Source: an uncultured Verrucomicrobiota bacterium
GTDB taxonomy: Bacteria > Verrucomicrobiota > Verrucomicrobiia > Limisphaerales > UBA9464
Direction of reading: 5' to 3'
DNA: 35,524 nucleotides
Assembly: GCA_903907995.1 (NCBI GenBank)
Contig: CAIVQH010000053.1
Span: 1 to 35,524, forward strand
Of this stretch, positions 1-8,346 are shown piece after piece; the first letter of the stretch is position 1; every line of letters starts with the position of its first letter. Made by a program: the position numbers and the translations under genes. The notes beneath the pieces were generated by a model, which searched no databases, had not been told where the DNA came from, and saw only the letters and a list, made by a program, of their open reading frames with translations.

Positions 1-122
1 ACATGCGCCGCGAAGTCGCCGCCTGGCAAACCAGCCGCAACACCCGTGGCGCCCCGGTCAACTGGCGCTTCACCACCCCAGACGCTCGCATCAAACTCTT
101 TCGACTTTATCCGAAACTATAG
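1..122 (+). CDS. IS630-family transposase, C-terminal fragment (cut by window edge)
   Basis: An open frame enters from the left edge and stops at TAG 120-122. The visible ~40 residues run from RREVAAWQTSRNTRG to NWRFTTPDARIKLFRLYPKL. This is the typical tail of IS630-family DDE transposases, where an EVAAWE..RN stretch is followed by VNWRFTTADARIKL.RLYP. The DDE catalytic residues lie upstream of the window, so whether the element is intact cannot be judged. No terminal inverted repeat was recognised in the ~85 bp before the LamG gene. That gene's upstream region may therefore be partly IS-derived. Family call from motif memory. Confidence 0.75.
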   Translation, partial: MRREVAAWQTSRNTRGAPVNWRFTTPDARIKLFRLYPKL

Positions 123-209
123 ACGTTACAGGATACTAGGTTGCGACCTATTCATTGTCCTCGCTGGGAGGTCCACCGACTTGCCATTTCAGTCCGTACG
201 TACGCATAC

Positions 210-2690
210 ATGAACATCACACACACTCAACGTCGGTCGGCCCGCTTGGCCGTCGGCGCACTCACACTCCTGCTGCCCGCAACCCTGCTCGGCCAGGCCT
301 ACTCCACCGCCGTGCTCAGTGACGGCCCGCTGGCCTACTACCGGTTCAACGACCCGGCCCGCTCCACCACCGTCCTGGACTACGGAAGCATTGGCGCCGC
401 GGGGAACGGCACCAACCTCAACAGCCATCCGGTCGGCGGCGCGCTCGCCGGCAACACCGATTCGGCGGCGTACTACAACGGGACCGGTGCCCGCACGCTC
501 GTCCCCTTCCAGGCGGACAACAATCCGCCGGAAGGCCAGTCGTTCACCGTGGAAGCCTGGTTCATGGTCACCCAGGAAGTGACGGATTCCCCGGGGCCCT
601 GCCCGCTGTTCAACCGCATTTCCGACGGTGATCGGTCCGGATGGGTATTCTTCCAACGGTCGCCCACCACCGGCTGGAATTTCCGCATGTACCAGGGCAC
701 GGGCAGCACGGTCGGCGTGGACGTCACCGGCCAGTCCTCCGCGCCCGACGCCGGCACGGCCGGCACGTGGAGCCACGTGGTCGTGACCTGGGATGGTCCC
801 AGCTCCACGGCGACCATGTATGTGAACGGCGAGAACGTCGGCACCGCCACCGGCACCTTCAAGGCCAACACCGCGGCAAAACCGCCGTCCCTTTCCGTGG
901 GCAGCTACGACACCGGCTCCAACCCGTTCGTCGGCGCGGTGGACGAGGTGGCGATTTACAAGAAGGTGCTGACCGGGGCGCAGATCACCGCCCATTACCA
1001 GAACGGCACCAACGCCTCGCGCACGGCTGCCTACGATTCGGTCGTGGTGGCGGACGGCGCGGTGGAATACCTGCGCCTCAACGAAACCTCGCCTGACAAG
1101 GACGTGGCCGTGAACTTCGGCAGCGCCCGTAACGCCGGCGATGGCGAACACGGCGCCGGCGTGAGGCATCCCGCGGCCGGCGTGCTGCCTGGCAGCAGCG
1201 ACACCGGTGCCGGCTACCATTCCAAGAATGGCGGCGGCGGCGGCGTAAACACCCTGATCCCCTGGAGCGCGGCCCTGAATCCTGACGCGGGCTCCTCCTT
1301 CACCATCGAGGCCTGGCTGAAGGTCCTCACCGAGGTGACCGATTCCCCGGGGCCGGCCCCGCTGATGAACCGCTATTCCTACTCCGGTGAAAACCGGCAG
1401 GGCTGGGTGTTCTTCCAGCGTTCCCCGACCACGGGCTGGAACTTCCGTACCTACACGGGCCAAGGCTCCTCGGTGGGCATCGATATCACCGGACAAGCGT
1501 GCGCTCCCGATGCCGGCACGTTCGGCACCTGGACCCACCTGGTGGTCGCGTATGACGGCCCGAACAACACCGCGACGATGTACGTGAATGGCGAGCAGGT
1601 GACCTCCGGTTCCGGCGGATATGTGGCCAACACCGACGACCATGTCGGACATGTGGCAGCGGGCCTTTCGCTCGGCACCTACAACAACACCCAGCCGGGC
1701 GAAAACCCGTTCGACGGCGTCGTGGACGAAGTCGCCCTCTACGCCGACGCGCTGACGTCCGACCAGGTCACGGCGCATTACCAGGCCGGCACCAATGACC
1801 TGCAGAGCGCCAGCTATGCCTCGGTCATCCTGGCCGATCTGCCGGTCGAATACCTCCGCCTGGGCGAACCCGCGTTCAATCCCGCGAAGAACCTCGGCAC
1901 GCTCGGCACCGCCGCCACGGGCGCGCTCATCTCCGCCGCCAACGACCAGAGCGGACCCCGCCCGACGGCCTTCACCGGCTTCGAGGCGAACAATGCCGCC
2001 GTCGGCTACGATGGCCTGCTCGGCTTCACCAGTATCGGCAGCCCGGCCGGCCTGAATGTGTCCGGCCCCATCACCCTGGAAGCCTGGGTGCAGCCGGCCG
2101 CGACCCAGGGACCTGTGGCCAATATCCTCGCCCACGGCGGTGCGGACGGTGCCATCGGTGCGGTGCTGAAGATCACCGACGGCACCACCTACGTGGTCGG
2201 TTCGGCGGACCAGACGGCCGCCCATGGAACGACGTTTGACATCCCGGCCGAGGACCTCTCGGGCACCGCCTGGGTCCACCTTGCGGGGACCTACGATGGC
2301 ACCGCCTGGAAGCTCTACCGCAACGGCACCCTGGTCGCCGCCACCACCGACACCGTCGGCGCGCTGGCACTGCCCAGTCTGGAATGGGCCGTTGGCTCGC
2401 AGTGCGACGGCAATGCCAACGCCTTCAAGGGTCTCGTGGATGAGGCCGCCGTATACAACAAGGCGCTGAGCGCCACCCAGATCGCCGCGCACTACAGCAG
2501 CGGCGTGGGCGTGGTGCGGTCCCTGAGCATCGCCCCTGTGGGCGGAAATGTGAGCATCACCTGGTCGGGTGCTGCCCTGCAGTCGGCCGACGAGGCCGCC
2601 GGCACCTACACCGACGTGGCCGGTTCGCCCCAGTCGCCGCTGACGGTGACGCCGGCCGGTGCCCGCAAGTTCTACCGCCTCAAGCCGTAA
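210..2690 (+). CDS. Secreted multi-LamG (concanavalin-like) domain protein
   Basis: A protein of 826 residues that is probably exported and acts at the cell surface or in the matrix. ATG 210 is chosen because it begins a clear signal peptide (basic RRSAR, then LAVGALTLLLPATLLGQA). The open frame upstream to 141 adds no plausible start. Three LamG/laminin-G-like units follow, at about residues 30-270, 280-555 and 560-765. Each has a YYRF or YLRL entry strand, a (S/I)(F/T)T(V/I/L)EAW strand, GTW(S/T)H plus WDG or YDG, a YVNG or YRNG hairpin, and a VDE(V/A)A(I/L/V)Y exit. The first two units are close copies, which suggests internal duplication. The last ~60 residues form a small beta-rich end with FYRLKP, a tail seen in many Verrucomicrobia exported proteins. 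The ligand is unknown; LamG folds usually bind glycans or proteins. A bidirectional terminator follows directly. Confidence 0.85.
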   Translation: MNITHTQRRSARLAVGALTLLLPATLLGQAYSTAVLSDGPLAYYRFNDPARSTTVLDYGSIGAAGNGTNLNSHPVGGALAGNTDSAAYYNGTGARTLVPFQADNNPPEGQSFTVEAWFMVTQEVTDSPGPCPLFNRISDGDRSGWVFFQRSPTTGWNFRMYQGTGSTVGVDVTGQSSAPDAGTAGTWSHVVVTWDGPSSTATMYVNGENVGTATGTFKANTAAKPPSLSVGSYDTGSNPFVGAVDEVAIYKKVLTGAQITAHYQNGTNASRTAAYDSVVVADGAVEYLRLNETSPDKDVAVNFGSARNAGDGEHGAGVRHPAAGVLPGSSDTGAGYHSKNGGGGGVNTLIPWSAALNPDAGSSFTIEAWLKVLTEVTDSPGPAPLMNRYSYSGENRQGWVFFQRSPTTGWNFRTYTGQGSSVGIDITGQACAPDAGTFGTWTHLVVAYDGPNNTATMYVNGEQVTSGSGGYVANTDDHVGHVAAGLSLGTYNNTQPGENPFDGVVDEVALYADALTSDQVTAHYQAGTNDLQSASYASVILADLPVEYLRLGEPAFNPAKNLGTLGTAATGALISAANDQSGPRPTAFTGFEANNAAVGYDGLLGFTSIGSPAGLNVSGPITLEAWVQPAATQGPVANILAHGGADGAIGAVLKITDGTTYVVGSADQTAAHGTTFDIPAEDLSGTAWVHLAGTYDGTAWKLYRNGTLVAATTDTVGALALPSLEWAVGSQCDGNANAFKGLVDEAAVYNKALSATQIAAHYSSGVGVVRSLSIAPVGGNVSITWSGAALQSADEAAGTYTDVAGSPQSPLTVTPAGARKFYRLKP

Positions 2691-2727
2691 TTCACGGCCT
2701 CCCCTCACCGGCTTGCCCGGAAAAACG

Positions 2728-2765
2728 AAACGCCGCCCGGCTCTGGCCGTGGCGGCGTTTTCTTT
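2728..2765. terminator. Bidirectional rho-independent terminator
   Basis: A perfect 10-bp stem (AAACGCCGCC at 2728-2737 pairs with GGCGGCGTTT at 2751-2760) has a 13-nt loop. T-rich tracts follow on both strands: TTTTCTTT on plus and CGTTTTTCC on minus. It lies between the end of the LamG gene and the 3' end of the minus-strand tRNA-His, so it can serve both. Confidence 0.8.
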
Positions 2766-2802
2766 GGCAATGCCCTGGCAACGAAGGCTGCCAAGGGACG
2801 GA

Positions 2803-2878
2803 TGGGGTGGCCGACGGGATTCGAACCCGCAACAGCCAGCTCCACAAGCTGGGACTCTACCATTGAGCTACGACCACC
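2803..2878 (-). tRNA. tRNA-His (anticodon GTG), CCA encoded
   Basis: On the minus strand the acceptor arm GTGGTCG pairs with CGGCCAC. The anticodon arm is CCAGC-TTGTGGA-GCTGG, giving anticodon GTG, and the T arm holds the GGTTCGAATCC loop. The extra G at position -1 opposite discriminator C73 is the identity element of tRNA-His, which confirms the assignment. The 3' CCA is encoded (2803-2805). A promoter lies just upstream (2893-2921), and the hairpin at 2728-2760 ends the transcript. Confidence 0.95.
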
Positions 2879-2892
2879 AATCCGGGAGCGGG

Positions 2893-2921
2893 AAACTAGG
2901 AATCCCACGCCGGGCCGTCAA
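2893..2921 (-). promoter_or_regulatory. Sigma-70 type promoter for tRNA-His
   Basis: On the minus strand, TTGACG (2921-2916) and TAGTTT (2898-2893) are separated by exactly 17 bp. The predicted start near 2887 is a few bases before the mature tRNA 5' end at 2878. Confidence 0.6.
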
Positions 2922-2954
2922 GCACGGCCCAAAACAGAGCGTTGTAGGGTTTTG

Positions 2955-3016
2955 AATTTGGAACGCAGGAAAACAGGAAGGGACCTGCCATTTCCTGCTT
3001 TCCTGTTCTCCAAATT
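2955..3016. repeat. 25-bp imperfect inverted repeat with 8-bp internal periodicity
   Basis: The left arm (2955-2979) and right arm (2992-3016) are inverted copies differing at only a few positions, separated by 12 bp. Within each arm the sequence repeats every 8 bp (ACGCAGGA then AAACAGGA on the left; TCCTGCTT then TCCTGTTC on the right). It lies between the tRNA-His promoter and the DapA-like gene. It may be a dispersed palindromic element or a strong hairpin in the leader of the downstream gene. Confidence 0.7.
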
Positions 3017-3120
3017 AAGCAATTGCCCCGGCAATTCCCGGACACCTCGGGGTCAAAGCCGGTGGTTTCAGCTCCAAATTCTTCTTCGAGTTGCCCGGTT
3101 GCTTCCGCTTTGCTTCTCCT

Positions 3121-4074
3121 ATGACCGTTCCACCGCTTCGTCCCGGTCGCCCCATTGAGGGCATTTCCGCCGTGCTGCTGCCCTTCCATGCGGATGGGCG
3201 CACGGATTTCGAGGGCTTCGCGCGCCTGGTCGAGCGCACCTGGGCCGCCGGGCTCACGCCGGCGGTGAACATGGACACCGGCTATGCCAATCTGCTGAGC
3301 CGCGAGGAACGCGCCGAAATCCTCGGTCTCGTGAACAGCCTCGCGCGCGGTCGCCGCTTCGTCGCCGGTGCGTTCATTGAGGGCGAGGAAGGTGACCCGG
3401 CCTGGCTCTACGGCCGCGAATGCGGCGTCATTGAGTGCGCCGGCGGCACGCCGATCCTGTTCCCCTGCACCTCGGTGAAGGCGCTTTCCGAAGCGCAGCT
3501 GATCCAGGTGTTCCGCTCCGTCGCTTCGGATTGCGAGGAATTCATCGGGTTCGAGCTGGGCGAGATGTTTGTGCCCTTTGGCCGCATCTGGAGCCTGGAC
3601 ACCTTCCGGACGCTGCTTGATCTGCCGCAGCTTGTCGGTGTGAAGCACAGCTCGCTCTCCCGCGAACTCGAATGGCAGCGCCTGGCCGTACGCGATGCGC
3701 AGCGGCCGGATTTCCGGGTTTACAGCGGCAACGATCTCGCCATCGACATGGTCATGTGGGGCAGCGACTACCTGCTGGGCCTGTCGGCGTTCCACGTCGA
3801 GGCATTTGCCGCGCGTGACCGGCTGTGGGCGGCGCGCGACGCGCGCTTCCACGAACTGAACGACTGGCTGCAATACCTCGGCATGTTCGCCTTCCGCGCG
3901 CCCGTGCCCGCCTACAAGCACACCTGCGCCCAGTTCCTGAAACTGCGCGGCCTCATCCCCTCGGATGGGCCGCATCCGAGGGGACTGCGCCGGCCCGAGA
4001 GCGACCTGGCGGTGCTGGAGCGGATCACGAATCGATTGGAGGAGCTCACGGCTACCGGCAAGCCGGAGGCCTAA
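3121..4074 (+). CDS. DapA/N-acetylneuraminate lyase superfamily aldolase-like protein
   Basis: A 317-residue cytoplasmic protein with the TIM-barrel pattern of the dihydrodipicolinate synthase superfamily. It opens with GISAVLLPFHADGRTDFEG and has VGVKHSS near residue 175, where K175 matches the Schiff-base lysine. YSGND follows near residue 205. The usual GTTGE substrate loop is replaced by NMDTGYA (50-56). The Tyr-bearing YN.P loop of classical DapA is absent; FELGEMFVPFGR stands in its place. True DapA activity is therefore unlikely, and a sugar-acid or other 2-oxo-acid aldolase or dehydratase is more plausible. ATG 3121 gives the normal barrel start. No strong Shine-Dalgarno is visible. 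The gene stands alone, about 190 bp before the PEP-CTERM gene. Confidence 0.75.
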   Translation: MTVPPLRPGRPIEGISAVLLPFHADGRTDFEGFARLVERTWAAGLTPAVNMDTGYANLLSREERAEILGLVNSLARGRRFVAGAFIEGEEGDPAWLYGRECGVIECAGGTPILFPCTSVKALSEAQLIQVFRSVASDCEEFIGFELGEMFVPFGRIWSLDTFRTLLDLPQLVGVKHSSLSRELEWQRLAVRDAQRPDFRVYSGNDLAIDMVMWGSDYLLGLSAFHVEAFAARDRLWAARDARFHELNDWLQYLGMFAFRAPVPAYKHTCAQFLKLRGLIPSDGPHPRGLRRPESDLAVLERITNRLEELTATGKPEA

Positions 4075-4102
4075 AGAATCCGACACGTCGTGCCAGCCGG
4101 CC

Positions 4103-4129
4103 TTGAGTCATTGGGCACCCAGATATAAT
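4103..4129 (+). promoter_or_regulatory. Candidate promoter for the PEP-CTERM/pseudopilin pair
   Basis: TTGAGT (4103-4108) and a perfect TATAAT (4124-4129) are spaced 15 bp apart, slightly short. This would give a leader of ~130 nt before ATG 4264. The leader holds a TCGCG-CTTT-CGCGA hairpin, a GGCC..GGCC hairpin and two copies of TTTTCTCGAA (4221-4230 and 4245-4254). Confidence 0.45.
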
Positions 4130-4263
4130 AAGGGGGTGAAAATCATTCTTGAAGCCAAGGTTTCAGGCACAGCAATTGCTCGTCGCGCTTTCGCGAAGGC
4201 CGTTTATGGCTTTGGCCGCGTTTTCTCGAATCGTAACTCCCTGATTTTCTCGAAAGGCCAACC

Positions 4264-4989
4264 ATGTCCAACCAACTGTTCTCATTAACGAAAATCAGCC
4301 CGTTAGCCCTGCTGCTGGCATCCGGAGGCTGGGTGGCGCACGCCAATGCGATCGTAGGCCCGTTTAATCCGGGAACCGGCAGTTGGAATGTGCTCCCTCA
4401 AGGGGACTTTGAGTTCGGCCCTCAGGCAATCCGCAGCAGCAGCAACTACCAGCTGCGCGGCGATCTGTTCCTGCTGGTCGCCGCGGGTTCCGGTACGGCC
4501 TCGACCAGCCCGGTCGCGGCGCAAGTGGGCAGCCTGGGAGCCGTGATCCAACCGGGCACATTTACCGGATCTGGCATTGCGCTCAGCTACGACGGCAGAA
4601 TTCCGGTCAACCCAGGTGACCAGTATGTGCTGAGCGCGTTTATCCGCCGTCCCACGCCCGACGGCTCAGCAGCTCATATCTACATTGATAACGGGAACAA
4701 TCCTGGGGACCACCAAACCTTCACGTTGCCCAATACGTCACAGTGGCAGTTTGTCTGGGATGTCTATACGATGCCGGCCGGCGGCACGGGGATCACGCCC
4801 CGGGTGGTCCTGGACTTCAACGTGAACCCGAACGATGTCGTTTACGTGGATCAGTTCGCCTATACGCCCCTCTCGCAGTTCCAACCGCCATCAGTGCCCG
4901 AACCCGGGATGTTGTCATTGCTCGGCCTGACATTGCCTGTGGCCTGGGGTTGGAAGCGCGCCCGGCTTAACGACCGCAAGCTGGGGTGA
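4264..4989 (+). CDS. PEP-CTERM sorting-domain exported protein
   Basis: A 241-residue exported protein. The N-terminal signal peptide ([19 protein letters not shown]) precedes a beta-rich domain (~30-205) that looks like a carbohydrate-binding/jelly-roll fold. The C-terminus has VPEPGM, a hydrophobic helix ([14 protein letters not shown]) and the basic end KRARLNDRK, the full PEP-CTERM sorting signal processed by exosortase. No exosortase is in this window. The next gene, a pseudopilin, starts 5 bp after this stop, so the two are probably cotranscribed from the promoter near 4103-4129. The specific function is unknown. Confidence 0.85.
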   Translation: MSNQLFSLTKISPLALLLASGGWVAHANAIVGPFNPGTGSWNVLPQGDFEFGPQAIRSSSNYQLRGDLFLLVAAGSGTASTSPVAAQVGSLGAVIQPGTFTGSGIALSYDGRIPVNPGDQYVLSAFIRRPTPDGSAAHIYIDNGNNPGDHQTFTLPNTSQWQFVWDVYTMPAGGTGITPRVVLDFNVNPNDVVYVDQFAYTPLSQFQPPSVPEPGMLSLLGLTLPVAWGWKRARLNDRKLG

Positions 4990-4993
4990 GGGG

Positions 4994-5767
4994 ATGAAAC
5001 CTTCACACGAGGCAAGTCGGGGCAGCCGGTCGGCGTTTACGCTGATTGAGCTCCTCGTGGTCATCGCGATCATCGCGATTCTCGCCTCGATGCTGCTGCC
5101 CGCACTGGCCACTTCCAAGGAGCAGGCCAAACGCGCGAAGTGCATGTCGAACCTCCGCCAATGGGGCATCGCGCACACGATGTACGCCAACGACAATCGG
5201 GATGAGGTCCTGAGCAGCGTGGTGGACAGCGGGGCCTACGTGCATCCGACGGTCCTTTCGATCCGGAAATCGCATGACAATGCGTTCATCTCCGTCGAGG
5301 CCATCGCCCCCTATCTCGGTGGCCGGAACGAGACCGACCTGTTGCGCGGGGGGATCTACTGGTGCCCAAGCATGCCCAAGCCTTCGCCGGAAGCCATTGA
5401 GGCGGAAGCGAACACCTGGGAGCACATTTCCACCGCCTACCAGTACCTTGCCCGTTATGACCTGTGGCCGCCAGGTCTGCTGACCCGGCCGGATGACCTT
5501 ACCGAGCGGCGTCTGGAAGCCTCCCGACTGCTCATGAGCGACTACATCTACCTCTGGGCCGGCGACAACCAGTGCTACTACAACCACGGCAAGCGTCCGT
5601 GGCTGCCGAACCCTGATTTCTCCTCCATGTCCGGTGCCAACGAGCTCTTTGGCGATGGGCACGTCGTCTGGAAAAAAATCCGGCAGTTTGACGTGAAGGG
5701 CATGATTCCTGGGAACTCGAACATCGGGGTCGTCCGCGGTTACGGGACCACCTGCACCTTCTACTGA
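4994..5767 (+). CDS. Type II secretion-like pseudopilin (prepilin N-terminal domain, GDG C-terminus)
   Basis: A 257-residue protein with a basic leader, the prepilin peptidase cleavage/methylation motif and hydrophobic spine [16 protein letters not shown] (residues 15-30), then a globular domain beginning [26 protein letters not shown] near residue 218 is the C-terminal motif common in Planctomycetes and Verrucomicrobia pseudopilins. The protein ends GYGTTCTFY. Paralogues number in the dozens to hundreds in these phyla and their roles are mostly unknown. The start overlaps a GGTGAGGGG ribosome-binding region at the end of the PEP-CTERM gene. It is a close paralogue of the minus-strand gene at 8347-9123. 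Only 8 bp separate its stop from that of the convergent glycosyltransferase. Confidence 0.9.
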   Translation: MKPSHEASRGSRSAFTLIELLVVIAIIAILASMLLPALATSKEQAKRAKCMSNLRQWGIAHTMYANDNRDEVLSSVVDSGAYVHPTVLSIRKSHDNAFISVEAIAPYLGGRNETDLLRGGIYWCPSMPKPSPEAIEAEANTWEHISTAYQYLARYDLWPPGLLTRPDDLTERRLEASRLLMSDYIYLWAGDNQCYYNHGKRPWLPNPDFSSMSGANELFGDGHVVWKKIRQFDVKGMIPGNSNIGVVRGYGTTCTFY

Positions 5768-5775
5768 GGCCGGTT

Positions 5776-6828
5776 TCAGCGGGCCGAAACCTTCGGCAAC
5801 CCCAGCCGGCGGACCCGTTGCAGCTCGTCCCAGCGCTGGGGCGACCAGGTGAAAAATTTCCGCAGCATCCAGAGATCCCCGCGCCGGCGATACCCGCGGA
5901 TGCGGCGGCGCTCCGCCAGCCAGTGATGGCGCATCTTCCAGCAGTCGCCGATGGCCCGCAGGTAGGCCCGCTGGAAAAAGGCGAACCGGCGGGTCAGCGC
6001 CCAGCCCACCAGCCCTTCCGTCAGGATCAGCAGCACCTGCATGGGCACCAGGAGGAGCAGGAGGTTTTTCCCTCCCTTGAGCAGGGAGATCAGGGAATTG
6101 CGGTTCGAATAGTAGCGCGTGCTGTCACTTGTGCGCAGCTCGACGGTCGCGCCGCCGCCGCGGGGGTTCACGTTGGCCGCCCCCCGGTGGTGAAGCCGCG
6201 CCACCGGCAGGCCCACCGCCCGGTAGCCGGCGAGCCAGAGGCGGAACGAGAGGTCGAACTCATCGGCGTACATGAAGAACTCGGCGTCAAAGCCCCCGAG
6301 CCGCCAGAAAACCTCCTGCCGGATCAGGTAGGCGCAGCCATTGGGCGCGAAGATGTCGGTCACTCCCGCCGGGGCCTGCGCGAAATGCGTGCCCCAGCCG
6401 AAACAGTCAATCCCGCGCACGCCCAGGGACTGGAAGGAGTCGTCGGCATAGTTCAGCACCACGGGCATGGCCGCCGCCGCCGCCTCGGTCTCCGCGCCCT
6501 GCAGGAGCTTTTCCAGGCAGTCCGGCTCCAGCCAGGTGTCGTTGTTGAGGAAGAAGAGCCATTCTCCCCGGGCCGTCCGCGCGGCCCGGTTGTTCCCCTC
6601 GCAGAAACCCAGGTTGGCCCCGTGCGGCAGAAAGCGGCCGCCCGGGAAATCCCGCATCAGCCGCTCGCACAGCTGGTCGGAGCCGTCGGTGGAAAGGTTG
6701 TCGGCAAGGATGACCTCGCACTCTCCGAGCACGGTCTGCTCCCGCAACGAGGCGACGCATCGGTCCAGCCACGGTGCGCCATTGTAATTCAGCACAATGA
6801 CACTTATTCGCGGGCGGCTTTCGCTCAT
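5776..6828 (-). CDS. Family 2 glycosyltransferase (rhamnosyltransferase-like)
   Basis: A 350-residue GT-A glycosyltransferase. ISVIVLNYNGAPWL (8-21) starts the nucleotide-binding fold, followed by DNLSTDGS, ANLGFCEGNN and the FLNNDTW metal/nucleotide loop (93-99). GGFDAEFFMYADEFDLSFR marks the acceptor/base region. A hydrophobic stretch near residues 285-310 (LLLLLVPMQVLLIL) suggests membrane association. The likely role is transfer of rhamnose or a similar sugar to a surface polysaccharide. ATG 6828 was preferred to the in-frame upstream extension, which lacks family similarity. It diverges from the two methyltransferases, with 110 bp between starts. Confidence 0.88.
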   Translation of the reverse strand: MSESRPRISVIVLNYNGAPWLDRCVASLREQTVLGECEVILADNLSTDGSDQLCERLMRDFPGGRFLPHGANLGFCEGNNRAARTARGEWLFFLNNDTWLEPDCLEKLLQGAETEAAAAAMPVVLNYADDSFQSLGVRGIDCFGWGTHFAQAPAGVTDIFAPNGCAYLIRQEVFWRLGGFDAEFFMYADEFDLSFRLWLAGYRAVGLPVARLHHRGAANVNPRGGGATVELRTSDSTRYYSNRNSLISLLKGGKNLLLLLVPMQVLLILTEGLVGWALTRRFAFFQRAYLRAIGDCWKMRHHWLAERRRIRGYRRRGDLWMLRKFFTWSPQRWDELQRVRRLGLPKVSAR

Positions 6829-6938
6829 CAATGGGCGGACGATAGCGGTCGATCGGGGGCGGTTGAAGCCCGCACTTGGCCGCCGGCCGGCAAAGTCCGC
6901 TCTGGCATTTGGCGCGCCGCTTTCCATCCTTTGCGCCA

Positions 6939-7523
6939 ATGAACGCCACCGCGCCCGCCGACGCGCCCCGCCGACTCAATGTCGGCTGCGGCCTGGACAT
7001 CCGTCCGGGCTGGGTGAACCTCGACATGGTCGATTACGGCGGCAACACCCTCACGGACCTCAACCGGTACCCGTGGCCCTTCCCCGACTCGCACTTCGAC
7101 GAGGTGCTCGCCAGCCACATCCTCGAGCACATGGGCAACTTCAACGCCGTGATCAACGAGCTGTGGCGCGTCTGCCGGCCCGGCGCGGTGATCGTGGTGC
7201 GCGTGCCGTTTTTCCTCAGCACCAAGTATTACTCCGAGCCGGACCACCGCATCCCCTTTGGCATCCGCTCGTTTGACAACTACGAGGACATCACCAACAA
7301 ACGCCTGAAGTTCTACGAGCGCTGGAAGCTGGGGCACCGCACCAACTATCTCAGTCCGGCCCGCTTCGTCGTCGAGGAGCAGCGGTTTCATTTCTCCAAT
7401 TTCGCCGCGCTGAGCTGGCTGGATCACCTCATCAACCTGGAACCGGTCCTCTTCGAGCGGTTCTTCGCCACGCTGCTCACCCCGGAGGAGGTCTGCTTCC
7501 GCCTGCGCGTCGTCAAAGCCTGA
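6939..7523 (+). CDS. Class I SAM-dependent methyltransferase
   Basis: A 194-residue protein of the Methyltransf_11 type. RLNVGCGLDIRPGWVNLD (12-29) is the SAM-binding motif I with its acidic post-I residue. FDEVLASHILEHM and LWRVCRPGAVIVVRVP are motifs II-III. The substrate is unknown. Divergence from a family 2 glycosyltransferase and 6 bp to a second methyltransferase point to glycan or lipid-head-group modification. ATG 6939 gives the normal distance to motif I; the upstream open frame is not needed. Confidence 0.85.
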   Translation: MNATAPADAPRRLNVGCGLDIRPGWVNLDMVDYGGNTLTDLNRYPWPFPDSHFDEVLASHILEHMGNFNAVINELWRVCRPGAVIVVRVPFFLSTKYYSEPDHRIPFGIRSFDNYEDITNKRLKFYERWKLGHRTNYLSPARFVVEEQRFHFSNFAALSWLDHLINLEPVLFERFFATLLTPEEVCFRLRVVKA

Positions 7524-7529
7524 TCCCCG

Positions 7530-8234
7530 ATGATCCTCCCCGGCCTGCTCTGGCGGTTTCTCAAGCATCGTGATGACCCGGTCTTTTACCGGATGCAGGC
7601 CACGGACGCGATCCGCTGGCTCATGGCCAACGGCATCGCCTTGGGGCCGCAGACCTCGGCGCTGGATCTCGGGTGCGGCCACGGCGTCTTCGGCGGGGAG
7701 CTGGTCAGGCACGGCTGCCGTGTCACCTTTGCGGACGAATTCAGCCAGCTTCTGCCGGAGCATCAGACGGCCCCCTTTGTGCCGATCAACCTCGACCGGG
7801 ATGCGCTTTCCGGGCGCGGCCAGTATGACCTGGTGATCTGCTCCAACGTGCTGGAACACCTCGCCAAACCCGAGGCGTTCCTGCGACAGGCGCACGAGCT
7901 GCTGACCGAACGCGGCTCGCTGTACCTGAGCTGGACGAACTGGCTGTCGCCGTGGGGCGGCCACGAGTTTTCCCCGTTTCATTATCTGGGCGCGAAAACG
8001 GGTGCGCGGATATACGATTCGCTGAGCAAGCGACCCCGCTTCCACCAGCCGCATGTGAATCTTTTCCCGACCTACGTGGGAGACATCCTCCGCGTGATCC
8101 GGGAGGAAACCCGGCTCGAACTGGTGAAGGCCGCCCCGCGCTATTACACCGAGTTTCCCTTCCTCATGTCGGTGCCGGGACTGCGGGAATTTGCCGCGTG
8201 GAACTGCGCTCTGCTGCTGCGCCGGAAGCCCTGA
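7530..8234 (+). CDS. Class I SAM-dependent methyltransferase
   Basis: A 234-residue methyltransferase. ALDLGCGHGVFGGELVRHG (44-62) is motif I, YDLVICSNVLEHLAKPEAF is motif II with the characteristic NVLEHL, and LTERGSLYLSW is motif III. It follows the previous methyltransferase by 6 bp and is surely in the same operon. The C-terminal half (WLSPWGGHEFSPFHYLG and on) is longer than in the smallest members and may bind the acceptor. The substrate is unresolved; a saccharide or polyprenyl-linked acceptor is inferred only from the adjacent glycosyltransferase. Confidence 0.85.
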   Translation: MILPGLLWRFLKHRDDPVFYRMQATDAIRWLMANGIALGPQTSALDLGCGHGVFGGELVRHGCRVTFADEFSQLLPEHQTAPFVPINLDRDALSGRGQYDLVICSNVLEHLAKPEAFLRQAHELLTERGSLYLSWTNWLSPWGGHEFSPFHYLGAKTGARIYDSLSKRPRFHQPHVNLFPTYVGDILRVIREETRLELVKAAPRYYTEFPFLMSVPGLREFAAWNCALLLRRKP

Positions 8235-8346
8235 CGCCTCACCGCAGTGCCAGCCCCGTGTCAACGGGACGGCCGCGAAGGCTGATGGCCGGGAGATATT
8301 TCGTAACCAAAGGGCGGCGCAGGCCGGCCGAGCCGCGTCCGGCCGC

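Noticed and set aside
189-2708. An 839-codon open frame antisense to the LamG gene
   Set aside because: It mirrors the GC-rich codon pattern of the real gene; it has no domain, no signal peptide and no start signal.
6828-8264. A 478-codon minus-strand frame opposite the methyltransferases
   Set aside because: Both methyltransferases have clear motifs on plus; the antisense frame has none.
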